Below, in pieces: positions 26,873-36,497 of a DNA stretch of 45,809 bases. Positions within the stretch are counted from its first letter, which is position 1; each line of letters begins with the position of its first letter. The translations under genes and the position numbers were made by a program. The notes below the pieces were generated by a model. It was not told the DNA's origin. It worked only from the letters and a program-made list of their open reading frames with translations, and searched no databases. Source of the DNA: Bacteroidetes bacterium OLB12 (GTDB taxonomy: Bacteria; Bacteroidota; Bacteroidia; Cytophagales; Cyclobacteriaceae); contig LNFR01000076.1 of the NCBI GenBank assembly GCA_001567185.1, positions 1 to 45,809 on the forward strand. The letters are read 5' to 3'.

Positions 26873-27616
26873 TCAGGCGGTTGGGTTCAGCACTTTTCCA
26901 AATCTTCGTTCGCGCTTTTGGTATGCGCAAATGGCTTCATACAAATCTTCTTTGCGGAAATCAGGCCAAAGTGTTGGAGTTATAAAAATTTCGGTATAGG
27001 CAATTTGCCAAAGTAAAAAATTACTTACACGCAATTCGCCACTGGTTCGGATTAAAAGTTCCGGGTCGGGAATGCCCGCAGTTTTTAGGTGTGTGGAAAA
27101 ATATTGTTCGTCAATTTCTTCCGGCTTTATCAAGCCTGCTTTTGCTTCTTCCGCTAATTTTTTGGCAGCCTCCACAATTTCCCAACGGCCGCTATAGTTT
27201 AATGCCAGTTGCAGGATGAGCCCGCTGTTCTGTTGGGTAGATGCAATGGCTTCAGCCAGGTTGTTCTGGCAATCAACCGGCAGGTGGCTTACATCGCCAA
27301 TGGTGCGCAGCTTCACCTGGTTTTCGTGCAACGTGTTTATCTCTTTCTTCAATGTATTAACCAGCAGTTCCATCAATCCATCCACTTCTTCTTTGGGGCG
27401 GCCCCAGTTTTCGGTGCTAAAGGCATACAGGGTGAGGTATTTTACTCCTAACTCCCCACAGCCTTCAGTTACATCTTTAACCGCCTGTATGGCATTTCTA
27501 TGACCGAAAATTCTGGCCGCACCTTTACGCTTTGCCCAGCGGCCGTTGCCGTCCATGATAACGGCTATATGCCGAGGCAGATTGTTAAAGTCTATATTTT
27601 CCCTTAATGAAGCCAC
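26873..27616 (-). CDS. uppS: Isoprenyl transferase (undecaprenyl diphosphate synthase)
   Basis: Makes the C55 lipid carrier for murein and LPS. 247 residues. Catalytic Asp in HIAVIMDGNGRWAKRKG (Asp22), LTLYAFSTENWGRP, and the C-terminal ELLIRTSGELRVSNFLLWQ. Start is GTG at 27616, which gives the standard N-terminus; there is no better ATG. Confidence 0.97.
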   Translation of the reverse strand: MASLRENIDFNNLPRHIAVIMDGNGRWAKRKGAARIFGHRNAIQAVKDVTEGCGELGVKYLTLYAFSTENWGRPKEEVDGLMELLVNTLKKEINTLHENQVKLRTIGDVSHLPVDCQNNLAEAIASTQQNSGLILQLALNYSGRWEIVEAAKKLAEEAKAGLIKPEEIDEQYFSTHLKTAGIPDPELLIRTSGELRVSNFLLWQIAYTEIFITPTLWPDFRKEDLYEAICAYQKRERRFGKVLNPTA

Positions 27617-27720
27617 AAGGCGGCAAAAATAGCCTTTTTTCCAAACTTCTTCTATTCCATGAGGCCATGTGTTTTAAGATGCCGGTTAGCGAAATAAAGT
27701 TGTTGAAATAGGATGAATTT

Positions 27721-28424
27721 TTACTTGTAGGGGCTGCTGGGGCAGGGGATATCGTACAGAGTATAGGTAAGCGAAAGCCCCACAAAAAATAGTTATCGTA
27801 ATCGAACACATTTCCGTATTGGTAGTTCTTGTATTGCAGGTCGCCATCGGAAATATTATCGAGGTAATCGAAAAATGTTTTGCGCATACCAAATTCAACT
27901 GCCAGGTAGTATTTAGGATTAAGTACATACTTCATTCCAACCCCAAAAGGTATGGCCATCTGAATGTTACTGTACTCAGCGTTTTTTGTTGTACCCCCGA
28001 AATCCCAAACAAGGCTGCTCCTGCAAAAAGGTAGGGGGTAAACCGCAGTTTTCGCTTATCATCGCGCCAGTTCAGAAAATGATATTCAAAAGTGCCTGAG
28101 CCTTCCAGCAAAAATAAATTGAAAGAAGAAGCCCGGGTTGCTGCAAATGGATCAATCGGTTTTCGGGTATCGCTAGCCCCGATCTTTCCACCGGTAATGG
28201 CGGTTCTGAAACTAATTACGGAGCTGATGTTCGATCGGTAAAAGATGGTTGCTGCCGGTTTTGAAAAAGCAAAAGTTGTAGGTGCGCACCAGATCTCCCG
28301 TGTAATTAAAGGTTCCTATTCCAAATCCTACTTCGGAACGTTGCCCCAGCATTTGCTGCGCATGAACATTACTAAACCATACGATTAAACCAACAGCCGC
28401 AATACTTTTTGCTAATCGCATCAA
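27721..28424 (-). CDS. DUF6089-type outer-membrane protein (three frameshifts)
   Basis: 234 residues when joined. Signal peptide (to VHA), then QRSEVGFGIGTFNYTGDL, the DUF6089 opening. Three indels break it: an extra T near 28264-28268, a missing A in 27982-27987, and a missing T in 27783-27788. The pieces then read YLFAGAALFGISG, NIQMAIPFGVGMKYVL, and FFVGLSLTYTLYDIPCP with a stop at 27721. It is a smaller paralogue of the next gene upstream, with 9 bp between. Confidence 0.85.
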
Positions 28425-28433
28425 TGTTAATTC

Positions 28434-29504
28434 TTATCTGAACTTAGCTTTATGCATGGTAGCCCCCAGAATGTAGGTAAGCCTGATGGTAGTTACCATA
28501 TAAATGTCTTTATCACTTTTTGAGCCCCGCATGTTATCCTGATGTTCGCGGCCATATCCGGGAATAGTGGAATAGGTTTCACCATTTCTGGCTGTGTATG
28601 GAATAAGGGCTGGTATATCGCTTGCCGGCAACTCGTTGCCCCGATACGACATGGCGCGGGCCAGGTTATTTGTTCCAAATACACCTAAATCCACATAGTT
28701 CTGGCTTACATCATCTAAGTAATCGGTAAACGTATAGCGGAATCCAAGATCAGCCCAAAGGTCCATCACTTCATTAATTCTAAACCGTGCTCCAATACCA
28801 AACGGAATTGCAAACTGAAAATTGCTGTACGGTTTTATTCCAAAGTTGACATCCGTTGATTCCAGATTGGCATTTTGACCTTCTGTGCCTAGTGGTTTTA
28901 AATCAACCCAGGTTCCGGCTGCCACGCCTAAATTTTCTCCATTTAAGCCTGCGGCTGGTGCTTGCGCCTGCGGATTATGATGGAAGCCTGCAAGACCAAT
29001 ATAGAGATAGGGGGTCCATTTTACACGACTTATATAGGTTGCATCATTCTCAAACAAATCAAAATAGGCGGCAACAGAAAGTTCTTTGATGCGGTTTCGG
29101 AAGGCAAGATTGCGTTGGTACCGATAAACTCCGTTTTCGGCATCTGCTTTATCGGCCGATTCTGCATCCGAGCCCCTCAATGTTCCATACATGAACTGGC
29201 CCATAAGCGAGTAGCGCGGTCCGAACCGGTGTGTTAAGGATAAGCCTAAAGCCGGGCGGGTAAACGATATGTCGGTGCTTACGCGATTGGGGCGCGGAGC
29301 AATATCTCCATAGTAGTTAAGGGCGCTTACAGAAAGACCTACTGCATTGTAAACTTTGTTGCCAAAGCCTCCTTTTTTACCTCTGTAACTTGCAATTCTT
29401 TTGTTGTTACGCTTGATCGCCTTGCGGTTAAACTGAGCCTCCGCTTCCGGTGCGCTTGCCAACAGAAACGCCAGACATAGTGCTCCAAAAAATAACTTTT
29501 TCAT
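28434..29504 (-). CDS. DUF6089-type outer-membrane protein
   Basis: About 356 residues from the ATG at 29504, which starts the signal peptide (MKKLFFGALCLAFLL, cleaved after AEA). Conserved blocks: GLSVSALNYYGDIAP, YSLMGQFMYGTLRGSD, LSVAAYFDLFEND, FAIPFGIGARFRINE, FTDYLDDVSQNY. The family recurs between nadK and bamA in Cytophagales and is thought to form an outer-membrane barrel; function unknown. Confidence 0.88.
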   Translation of the reverse strand: MKKLFFGALCLAFLLASAPEAEAQFNRKAIKRNNKRIASYRGKKGGFGNKVYNAVGLSVSALNYYGDIAPRPNRVSTDISFTRPALGLSLTHRFGPRYSLMGQFMYGTLRGSDAESADKADAENGVYRYQRNLAFRNRIKELSVAAYFDLFENDATYISRVKWTPYLYIGLAGFHHNPQAQAPAAGLNGENLGVAAGTWVDLKPLGTEGQNANLESTDVNFGIKPYSNFQFAIPFGIGARFRINEVMDLWADLGFRYTFTDYLDDVSQNYVDLGVFGTNNLARAMSYRGNELPASDIPALIPYTARNGETYSTIPGYGREHQDNMRGSKSDKDIYMVTTIRLTYILGATMHKAKFR

Positions 29505-29600
29505 GTACAGACTTTTTGCCAATTACAAACTTAAAAAATTTGTTGAGAACCGCGAATTATTTACGGTTAACAGCCCCTCCTTAAGTTTCCTCCGGTAGTT

Positions 29601-30476
29601 TTAGTTACGGATATCGAGCCCCCAGTTAAGTTTCTGCCTTAATGTGTTGAAATAATGCTGGCCGGGTAACTGTACCAATTTCACCAGGAATCTCTCTCGT
29701 TTGATTTTCAGTTTTACGCTCTCATCTACGGTTTCAAACCGAGAATCCAGGGAGATGAGGTATTTCTTACTGCGTCCTTCTATTTCAATTGCGATTTCGG
29801 ACTTATCGGAAATAACAATGGGCCGGGTGCCCAGGTTGTGTGGGCTAACGGCTGTTATGATAAAGCTCTCGGATTTTGGGTAAACCAGTGGCCCACCACA
29901 GCTTAAAGAATAACCCGTTGATCCGGTTGGCGTAGAAATAATAATGCCATCAGCCCAATAAGAGTTAAGGGGTTCTCCATCCACCTTCACATGCACGGTA
30001 ATCATTGAAGAAGTATCCTTCTTCATAATGGTGATGTCATTCAAGGCAAAGTTACGCGGCTCAAATAACTTGCTTGATGAAATGAGTTTAAGCAGCGTAC
30101 GTTTTTCAACAGAATACTTTCCGTCAAACACTGCATTTAAAGCGGTGTCCACATCTTCGCGGCTAATGGTTGCCAGAAACCCCAGGCGGCCGGTGTTGAT
30201 TCCAAGAATCGGAACTTCCGCTTTGCCTACATAGGTTACAGATTCAAGCATGGTGCCATCGCCACCCAGTGAAAAAAAACAATCGATGCTGCGAAGGCTA
30301 TCTCCCAACTGAAACGATTTGTATTTTACATCGGCCAACAGGGAGGGCTTGACTAATTTTTCAAACTTATCGGATACCCAGATTTCAGCTTTTCTTTCCT
30401 TCAGTTGCACGAGCAGATGCTCAATCAGGCGAGATGATTTTTCGTGTGTGTCCTTACCATGAAGTGCAATGCGCAT
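29601..30476 (-). CDS. nadK: NAD kinase
   Basis: Phosphorylates NAD to NADP. 291 residues. GGDGT at 71-75, NTGRLGF at 94-100, NDITIMK, and GSTGYSLSCGGP in the substrate pocket. It follows the CBS gene by 9 bp. Confidence 0.97.
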   Translation of the reverse strand: MRIALHGKDTHEKSSRLIEHLLVQLKERKAEIWVSDKFEKLVKPSLLADVKYKSFQLGDSLRSIDCFFSLGGDGTMLESVTYVGKAEVPILGINTGRLGFLATISREDVDTALNAVFDGKYSVEKRTLLKLISSSKLFEPRNFALNDITIMKKDTSSMITVHVKVDGEPLNSYWADGIIISTPTGSTGYSLSCGGPLVYPKSESFIITAVSPHNLGTRPIVISDKSEIAIEIEGRSKKYLISLDSRFETVDESVKLKIKRERFLVKLVQLPGQHYFNTLRQKLNWGLDIRN

Positions 30477-30485
30477 GTGAGGGGG

Positions 30486-31151
30486 TTAAATATCCAGGTA
30501 GCGAAGCAGCATGTCTATCTTATCCTTCTCTCCGGTATCTATTTTGGTTTCCTGATAACGGCCGATGATGCGATAGCCAAATCGTTCGAGTGTTGCTACA
30601 ATACGATTCAGCTCAACCTGATTTATCTTTAGAGTAACTTTTATTTTCCCTTTGTCCATCGGGTCTTCAATCATCAGGCTGCTGATAACTTTTGCGTTGT
30701 TCTCTTCTATATAGCGGCTTATTTCGGCCAACGAATAATCGATCAGATCCATCGACAGCACGATGATGCCGCCCGGCATTTGCACGGAAGCGGTTTGGGC
30801 AAACGAGATCATGATGTCCTGCACGGTAATCACACCGTAGTACTTCTGATCTTCATTCAGTACCGCCACCATCTGTAATTTATGATCGCCCGCTACTTTC
30901 AGTATATCGTAGAAGTGCGAGTTAGGCTGAACCGTACAGGTTTTTCCGGCCAGCGGAAATTCTGCCAACGGCTTTTCAATATCATTCGATTCCAGAATAA
31001 TTTCTTCTGATATAAACCCCAACAACTCGCCATTTTCTACTACGGGCAAATGCGTACACCGAAATTCTTCCATCCACACAATGGCTTTGTGCGCATCATC
31101 GCTTGTCTTAAGCGGGGGTATCATGTGGTTGATTAACTCTTCAGCTATCAT
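30486..31151 (-). CDS. CBS-domain protein with C-terminal ACT-like region
   Basis: 221 residues: two CBS repeats (about 8-62 and 70-125; CTHLPVVENGELLGFIS, QMVAVLNEDQKYYGVIT) and a C-terminal ACT-like fold (SLAEISRYIEENNAKVISSL). It resembles the nucleotide-sensing AcuB type. The fixed position before nadK suggests it senses adenine nucleotides linked to NAD(P) supply; this is inference. It starts 4 bp from the hydrolase stop. Confidence 0.88.
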   Translation of the reverse strand: MIAEELINHMIPPLKTSDDAHKAIVWMEEFRCTHLPVVENGELLGFISEEIILESNDIEKPLAEFPLAGKTCTVQPNSHFYDILKVAGDHKLQMVAVLNEDQKYYGVITVQDIMISFAQTASVQMPGGIIVLSMDLIDYSLAEISRYIEENNAKVISSLMIEDPMDKGKIKVTLKINQVELNRIVATLERFGYRIIGRYQETKIDTGEKDKIDMLLRYLDI

Positions 31152-31155
31152 GTTC

Positions 31156-31914
31156 TTAGTTTCTGTGAACCAAAAAATCTTCTACCAGCCGATTGAATTT
31201 TTCCGGATGTTCCATCATGGGTGCATGGCAACACTTGTCGATAAATTTCAATTCGGAATTTGGAATAAGCCGGTTAAACTCATGCCCTACCATGGGTGGG
31301 GTAATGGTGTCGTTTAGCCCCCAAACCAAAAGGGTGGGTACTTTTATGTTCGGAAGTTCTAACGCCAGGTTATTACGCTGGGCCGATTTGGCAATGGCCA
31401 CAATGCGCATACACTTGGGTATGCTTTTGGTTGTTTCAAACACTTCGTCCACCAGTCTTTCGAAGCCACATTCGGATCGTAAAAGGTATACGCCACGCGT
31501 TCGCGGATGTAATCGTAACTTCCCCTGCGCGGATATGACCCGCCCATGGTATTTTCGAATAAACCCGAACTGCCGGTAAGTACTAACTTGGAAACTTTTT
31601 TCAGGATTGGCCAGGGTGTATAAAATACCAACATGCCCGCCCAACGAGTTACCCATAATAATCATGTTGTCCAGTTGCTTCATGGCTACAAAGCGCTCGG
31701 TGAATTCGCGCAAGCCAATCAACCCGGCCTCTTTAATTGGCATTTCATAAATGGGCAACATGGGTATTACCACCCGAAAATGTTTCTTGTAATGATTCAC
31801 TACGCCTTCCCAGTTGCTTAACGCACCAAACAGTCCATGCAAAAGCATCAGCACCTGGCCTTCGCCCTCATCTACAAACTTGAAATCTTTTTCTTCTCTA
31901 ACCACTAACGACAT
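31156..31914 (-). CDS. Alpha/beta hydrolase with an out-of-frame middle segment
   Basis: Serine hydrolase of the AB-hydrolase family: HGLFGALSNWE (oxyanion), GNSLGGH nucleophile elbow, PTLLVWGLNDTITP acid region, and catalytic His in KCCHAPMMEHP. The open frame is continuous but wrong between about 31450 and 31601: an extra A in the run 31596-31601 and a missing G near 31450-31455 compensate. The correct middle reads VSKLVLTGSSGLFENTMGG, then IRERVAYTFYDPN. Start ATG at 31914; the upstream GTG at 31920 is less likely. Confidence 0.9.
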   Translation of the reverse strand: MSLVVREEKDFKFVDEGEGQVLMLLHGLFGALSNWEGVVNHYKKHFRVVIPMLPIYEMPIKEAGLIGLREFTERFVAMKQLDNMIIMGNSLGGHVGILYTLANPEKSFQVSTYRQFGFIRKYHGRVISAQGKLRLHPRTRGVYLLRSECGFERLVDEVFETTKSIPKCMRIVAIAKSAQRNNLALELPNIKVPTLLVWGLNDTITPPMVGHEFNRLIPNSELKFIDKCCHAPMMEHPEKFNRLVEDFLVHRN

Positions 31915-31959
31915 GGCCACATTTAATTTGCTGATAAATAACTACAAAAAACGGAAACC

Positions 31960-32466
31960 TCAGAACTGCCTGAAGGTTTCCTTGAAAAATGGCAAAAAAT
32001 CTCCGAAAAAAGAAGCGGCCCCGGGTGCTACCGATGCCACCCACGGGTATAAAACCGAATCTTTCGCGAGCGAATCCAACCAATCAAGTTTAAACGATTC
32101 AAAAATCCAGATTAGGATGCTGATACTGAACGCATACTTCAATATGCCCAACGCGGCACCGGCCACGGCATCTACCCTTCCCAGAAAAGTTTTATCTAAT
32201 GAACTTTTAATTCGGTTGCCAATAAACAAAACCAACACGAGCACCAATGCAAAAATGATGAGGAAAGAAATGTAAGGAAGCACTTTGGTATCAGCATTGA
32301 ACTCACGTGCCAAAACTTCTACCCCCCATCCCATCAGTTTAAAACCGAGAAACACCCCGGCTACAATGGCCACCAGAAAAAACAGCTCCATCAGGAAGCC
32401 ACGCTTGTAGCCAAGAAAGGTCCCCACGGCCAGTATGATGGCTATTACCAGGTCGGCTTTACTCAA
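31960..32466 (-). CDS. CvpA-family membrane protein
   Basis: 168 residues with four hydrophobic spans and the CvpA pattern (LAVGTFLGYKRGFLMELFF, DAVAGAALGILKYAF). The family is linked to colicin V production and envelope stress, exact role unsettled. Start is a TTG that overlaps the yqeY TGA (TTGA). Confidence 0.88.
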   Translation of the reverse strand: MSKADLVIAIILAVGTFLGYKRGFLMELFFLVAIVAGVFLGFKLMGWGVEVLAREFNADTKVLPYISFLIIFALVLVLVLFIGNRIKSSLDKTFLGRVDAVAGAALGILKYAFSISILIWIFESFKLDWLDSLAKDSVLYPWVASVAPGAASFFGDFLPFFKETFRQF

Positions 32467-32915
32467 GCGGTTAATAATTTTTTCACCAGATCTGAAATCA
32501 TTTTGCCATCGGCTTTGCCGGCCAGCAATTTGGTGGCTGTGCCCATTACTTTGCCCATATCTTGTGGACCTTTGGCACCAACTTGTTCCATTATTTTCTT
32601 CAATTCGGTTACAATCTCTTCTTCTGTTAATTGTTTGGGAAGGTACCGGCTGATTACCTCCAGCTCAAATTGCTCTTTCTGCGCTAAGTCATTCCGGCCT
32701 TCTTTCAAAAATATCTCGGCTGATTCTTTGCGTTGTTTGGCGGCCTTGGTAAGCAGTTTCATCTCCACATCGGCACTGATCTCGCCTGTTGCTCCTTTGT
32801 CCGTTTCGGCCAACAGGATTAACGATTTTACAGAGCGCAACGCAGTTAACTCTTCTTTGTTTTTGGCCAGCATGGCTGCCTTAATATCATTATCAATCTG
32901 TTGCTTCAGGCTCAT
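32463..32915 (-). CDS. GatB/YqeY-domain protein
   Basis: 150 residues, starting SLKQQIDNDIKAAMLAKNKEEL and containing the YLPKQLTEEEI and DMGKVMG motifs of the YqeY family. It resembles the tRNA-binding tail domain of GatB; function unclear. First gene of yqeY-cvpA, behind a strong promoter match (32941-32971). Confidence 0.93.
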   Translation of the reverse strand: MSLKQQIDNDIKAAMLAKNKEELTALRSVKSLILLAETDKGATGEISADVEMKLLTKAAKQRKESAEIFLKEGRNDLAQKEQFELEVISRYLPKQLTEEEIVTELKKIMEQVGAKGPQDMGKVMGTATKLLAGKADGKMISDLVKKLLTA

Positions 32916-32940
32916 GGATTAATTCGTTTTAAATTTGAGG

Positions 32941-32971
32941 TAAAATTACCTTTAAACAGGCAATAGGCAAA
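32941..32971 (-). promoter_or_regulatory. Promoter of the yqeY-cvpA operon
   Basis: Minus strand TTTG (32968-32971), exactly 19 bases, then TAATTTTA (32941-32948), one mismatch to TTTG-N19-TAnnTTTG. Predicted leader about 19 bases. It overlaps an AGGTAA/TTACCT inverted repeat and a TACCTTTA box that may serve the divergent pdxJ. Confidence 0.7.
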
Positions 32972-32979
32972 AAAACAAC

Positions 32980-33699
32980 ATGACCCGTCTTTCTGTAAAC
33001 ATTAATAAGATTGCCACGCTGCGCAATGCACGCGGGGGCAACAATCCCGATGTGATTAAAACCGCGCTTGACTGCGAACGTTTTGGTGCTGAAGGCATAA
33101 CCGTACATCCGCGACCAGACGAGCGCCACATTCGCTACAGCGATGTGCTTGAGCTAAAGAAAGTGGTAACAACCGAGTTTAACATTGAAGGCTATCCGGA
33201 TGAGCGCTACCTGAAGTTAATACGCGAAACAAAACCTGCACAAGCCACCCTCGTGCCCGATGGGCCCGATGCCATTACTTCCAATGCCGGGTGGGATACG
33301 ATTAAACATAAAGGTTTGTTAACGGATCTTGTGCGCGAAATAAAAAGTTATGGTGTACGGGTTTCTGTTTTTGTCGATCCGGTAATAACCCAGGTGGAAG
33401 GCGCCAAAACAATTGGGGCCGATCGCATTGAATTATATACCGAACCCTATGCCGCACACTATCATCAAAACCGAGAGGCAGCCGTTAAGCCTTACATGGA
33501 AGCCGCCAACGTGGCACACCAGCTTGGCCTGGGAATAAATGCCGGCCACGATCTGGATTTACACAACCTGAACTACCTGCATCAATCCATTCCGCATTTA
33601 GATGAAGTTTCAATTGGCCATGCGTTGATTTGCGATGCGCTGTACTTTGGATTAGAGAATACGATTCAACTTTATTTGCGCCAGTTAAAGAATAGATGA
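32980..33699 (+). CDS. pdxJ: Pyridoxine 5'-phosphate synthase
   Basis: Last step of DXP-dependent vitamin B6 synthesis, joining 1-deoxyxylulose 5-phosphate and 3-hydroxy-1-aminoacetone phosphate. 239 residues, TIM barrel: [47 protein letters not shown], and [13 protein letters not shown] near the end. Usual length and an ATG start. Confidence 0.97.
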   Translation: MTRLSVNINKIATLRNARGGNNPDVIKTALDCERFGAEGITVHPRPDERHIRYSDVLELKKVVTTEFNIEGYPDERYLKLIRETKPAQATLVPDGPDAITSNAGWDTIKHKGLLTDLVREIKSYGVRVSVFVDPVITQVEGAKTIGADRIELYTEPYAAHYHQNREAAVKPYMEAANVAHQLGLGINAGHDLDLHNLNYLHQSIPHLDEVSIGHALICDALYFGLENTIQLYLRQLKNR

Positions 33700-33764
33700 T
33701 GACTTTAACGGGTCAACCAATCCGTACTTCAGAAATTAGTTTCTTTGTATTAAAAATCTTGTTG

Positions 33765-34217
33765 ATGAAACCTTTTTGGACACTCATTGTCTGTTTTTGT
33801 ATCGGGGCTTGTTCGTCCAATCAAAATACCGCACAGGTTTTTGCAACGGAAGCCGGTGCTATTGGCGGGTACGATCCGGTGGCTTACTTCACGCAATCGC
33901 AACCGGTTAAAGGCATAAAAGAATTTTCATTTGAGTATGCCGATCAATCGTGGTATTTCGCTTCTGCGGAAAACCTGGAACTATTTAAAAGTAATCCTGA
34001 AAAATATGCGCCCCAGTTTGGTGGTTATTGCGCCTATGGCATGAGCCGCGGCTACAAAGCCAAAACCGAACCCGATGCGTGGACAATTGTGGAGGGCAAA
34101 CTTTATCTTAATTACAATACCGATGTGCGCAACATCTGGAATGAAAAGCAAAGCGAGTTTATTGAAAAAGCAAATGCAAACTGGCCAACGGTGAAGGTTA
34201 GTAAGTTTGAGAATTAA
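33765..34217 (+). CDS. YHS-domain lipoprotein
   Basis: About 150 residues from the ATG at 33765, which opens a lipoprotein signal with lipobox IGAC. The YHS-like domain spans the mature part: GGYDPVAYFTQSQPVKG, YFASAENLELFKSNPEKYAPQFGGYCAYG. In this family a Tyr and Cys near the end of the block suggest metal binding. It follows pdxJ; the frame upstream of 33765 is not translated in my view. Convergent with the esterase. Confidence 0.9.
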   Translation: MKPFWTLIVCFCIGACSSNQNTAQVFATEAGAIGGYDPVAYFTQSQPVKGIKEFSFEYADQSWYFASAENLELFKSNPEKYAPQFGGYCAYGMSRGYKAKTEPDAWTIVEGKLYLNYNTDVRNIWNEKQSEFIEKANANWPTVKVSKFEN

Positions 34218-34233
34218 ATCAGCGCATTAAAGT

Positions 34234-35959
34234 TTAATACCGCCAGCTCTTCACATCTGCACCTTTAGGCGCACTTTCCTGAATGCGTTTTAAAATTTTG
34301 GTAAGTACATGGTGTTATACCGCAACCGCGAAATGTAATTTGGGTTTTCGTGGTCGCCATTCCAGCAGTGCTCGGCCCTGTCGCCATAATCCACTTCGCC
34401 TTTGTAAAATGGGTTTTGGGTTTTCTTCAAAAAATCTTCCATCAGGTACACCGCATTGTTCAGGTACAAATTATCCATATCGCCACAGTAAATATGAATT
34501 TTGCCTTGCAGCTTGGGGCCTAATGTTTTCCAATCGCGCTCCAGAATATACCGCAGGTCGTAATTTTCTTTCCAGTATTCGGCCACGTTCTTATCAATCA
34601 CACCGGATTCTTTATCGAAAATTCTTTTTGGATACCCGTCTTCCCCTTGGGGTGAGTACACCGCTTCCCATATATCCCACTGCTGGCCGCTGCGCGATTT
34701 TGTACCTAATGCCAATTCGTAGTGATTGGTTTGTTCTACGGTAGTTTGAATCTGGCCTAAGTAATTGCGAAATGCGGGGCGCGGAAGTTTTTTGAAATCG
34801 CTGTCGTACAAATAGGCATTTTCGTCTTTGTAAATATCTACCAGGCAAAACGCACGAAAGTCGATCGGATCGGGGCAAGCGGCAAAGCATCCGTTAAAAT
34901 CATCGGGATAAAACATTTGCACAGCCAATGCCTCCCAGCCACCGGTTGAACCACCATAGGTAAAGCGCGCCCACCCTTCGCCAATACCCCGGAATTGTTT
35001 TTCAATGGCCGGAACAAGTTCCTTCATAATCGCATCCCCGTAAGGGCCCAGGTTGGCTGAGTTTACTGCATACGAATCATCGTAGTATGGATTGGCATGT
35101 TGAATTTCAATAATCAGGAAGCGAGGAAAGTTTTTGCTTGTCCATTGCTTATAAAAATTGTAGGCTTCCTGCTGTTGAAATTTGTTGTACCCATAAACAC
35201 CAAAGCGTGGTGTAAAATCGGTAGTATCCATATCTGCGGGCGGGGGTTCGGTACTAAATCCACCAAAGTCGCTGGGAAAGTGGCCATGAAAAACCATGAG
35301 CGGGTATTTTGCTTCCGGATGTTCATCAAACCCTTCGGGCACCAATATGTGTGCGCCTAAAAACATAGGCCTACCCCAAAACTCGGTAAGCAACTGGCTT
35401 TGGATTTTAATGTGCCTTACATATTTAGAGTCTTTCGGCTCTTCAATGGGCGGAATCTTCTGATCCATTACAAGTGTTACGGTTTCCTTTCTGGAAGGAT
35501 CGATGGATACTTTAACCGGTGTGCTGTAAAAGTTGCCCGGCTTACGATTCCACTGCTGGCCTTCGCCTGATCGGGTGGAAGTTTTACAGTATGGCCTGTT
35601 TTGAGATTAAATGTTTCGTATCGGTTAATCAAAGCCTGAACATAATATTCACCAGCCGGAATTTCGTTAATGGAACGCCTGGGAAAACCAAACGCATTGG
35701 AGGCATCTAGTGTTATTTCCTGGCCGGGTTGCATCCCCTCCACATCTAATCCAAAAACAAGTTGGGTAGTCAGGCCATCGTTAATCTGAAAGCGAGGCTC
35801 GGCTTTGTTGTTGTTGGCCAGCAACAACAACAAGCGGCCATCCTGCGCCTGGTCACTCATTTCTTTTGTAAAAGACAGCTTAAACAATAAGGAAGTGGTT
35901 GGGTTTTGTTCGCAACTGAGCAAAACCAATAGTACGATCGCTGGAATGAGGGAGCGCAT
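34234..35959 (-). CDS. Lipoprotein esterase, alpha/beta-hydrolase fold (two frameshifts)
   Basis: 575 residues when joined. Lipoprotein signal from ATG at 35959 (lipobox LLSC), an N-terminal beta domain (DGRLLLLLANNNKAEPRFQ, AGEYYVQALINRYETF), then a hydrolase domain with YPLMVFHGHFPSDFG and the nucleophile elbow YGGSTGGWEA. A missing G near 35566 breaks it between PPDQ and GEGQQWNRKPGNFYSTPVK; a missing A near 34290-34299 removes the ending PKILKRIQESAPKGADVKSW. Related to PHB-depolymerase/esterase-like proteins common in Cytophagales. Substrate unknown. Confidence 0.88.
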
Positions 35960-36119
35960 AGATGCATGATTAATGTAAGGAAGGTACACCGATTAGCGCT
36001 TTTGACCAAAGAAGTTGTGATAAAGGGTAAAAATTAATATCGCAACAGGCTGTGCGCCCCCAATTCGGTTTCACAGGATAGAATTAGGTTTATTATATTG
36101 CATGCGCTTTTAAGATGCC

Positions 36120-36497
36120 ATGACCATATACCTGGTAGAAGACGATGTGATCTACGCTGAGTTTATTAAAAAATCTCTGAGTGACGATGGGCGTATGTTT
36201 TCTGTTTTCCATTCGGCCGAAGAGGGATTACAGGCGTTACAAAAAGCAATGCCCGATGTGCTGATTATTGACTACAAACTGCCCGGCATGAGTGGCATTG
36301 ATTTGTATGAACAGATAAAGCCCCGCCTAAAAGAAGAGAACAAGGTAATTATGCTCAGCTCGCTGGAAGATGGCAACATGGTGCTTAACTTCATTCAGCG
36401 TGGTGTACGCGATTATGTGATTAAAGATGAAAATGTAATTGATTCGCTACAAACCGTACTAAACGGAAGCGAAGATGATTATTACCTTTTTAATTAA
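36120..36497 (+). CDS. Single-domain response regulator
   Basis: 125 residues, receiver domain only. Acidic pocket Glu7-Asp8-Asp9, phospho-acceptor Asp51 (IIDYKLPG), switch Ser80/81, and Lys102 in YVIKDE. It has no output domain, so it acts by protein contact. Its 3' end overlaps by 8 bp the 3' end of the histidine kinase gene on the other strand. Confidence 0.93.
   Translation: MTIYLVEDDVIYAEFIKKSLSDDGRMFSVFHSAEEGLQALQKAMPDVLIIDYKLPGMSGIDLYEQIKPRLKEENKVIMLSSLEDGNMVLNFIQRGVRDYVIKDENVIDSLQTVLNGSEDDYYLFN

Noticed and set aside
34283-34744. 153-codon plus-strand ORF
   Set aside because: Antisense to the esterase; no start context, signal or domain.
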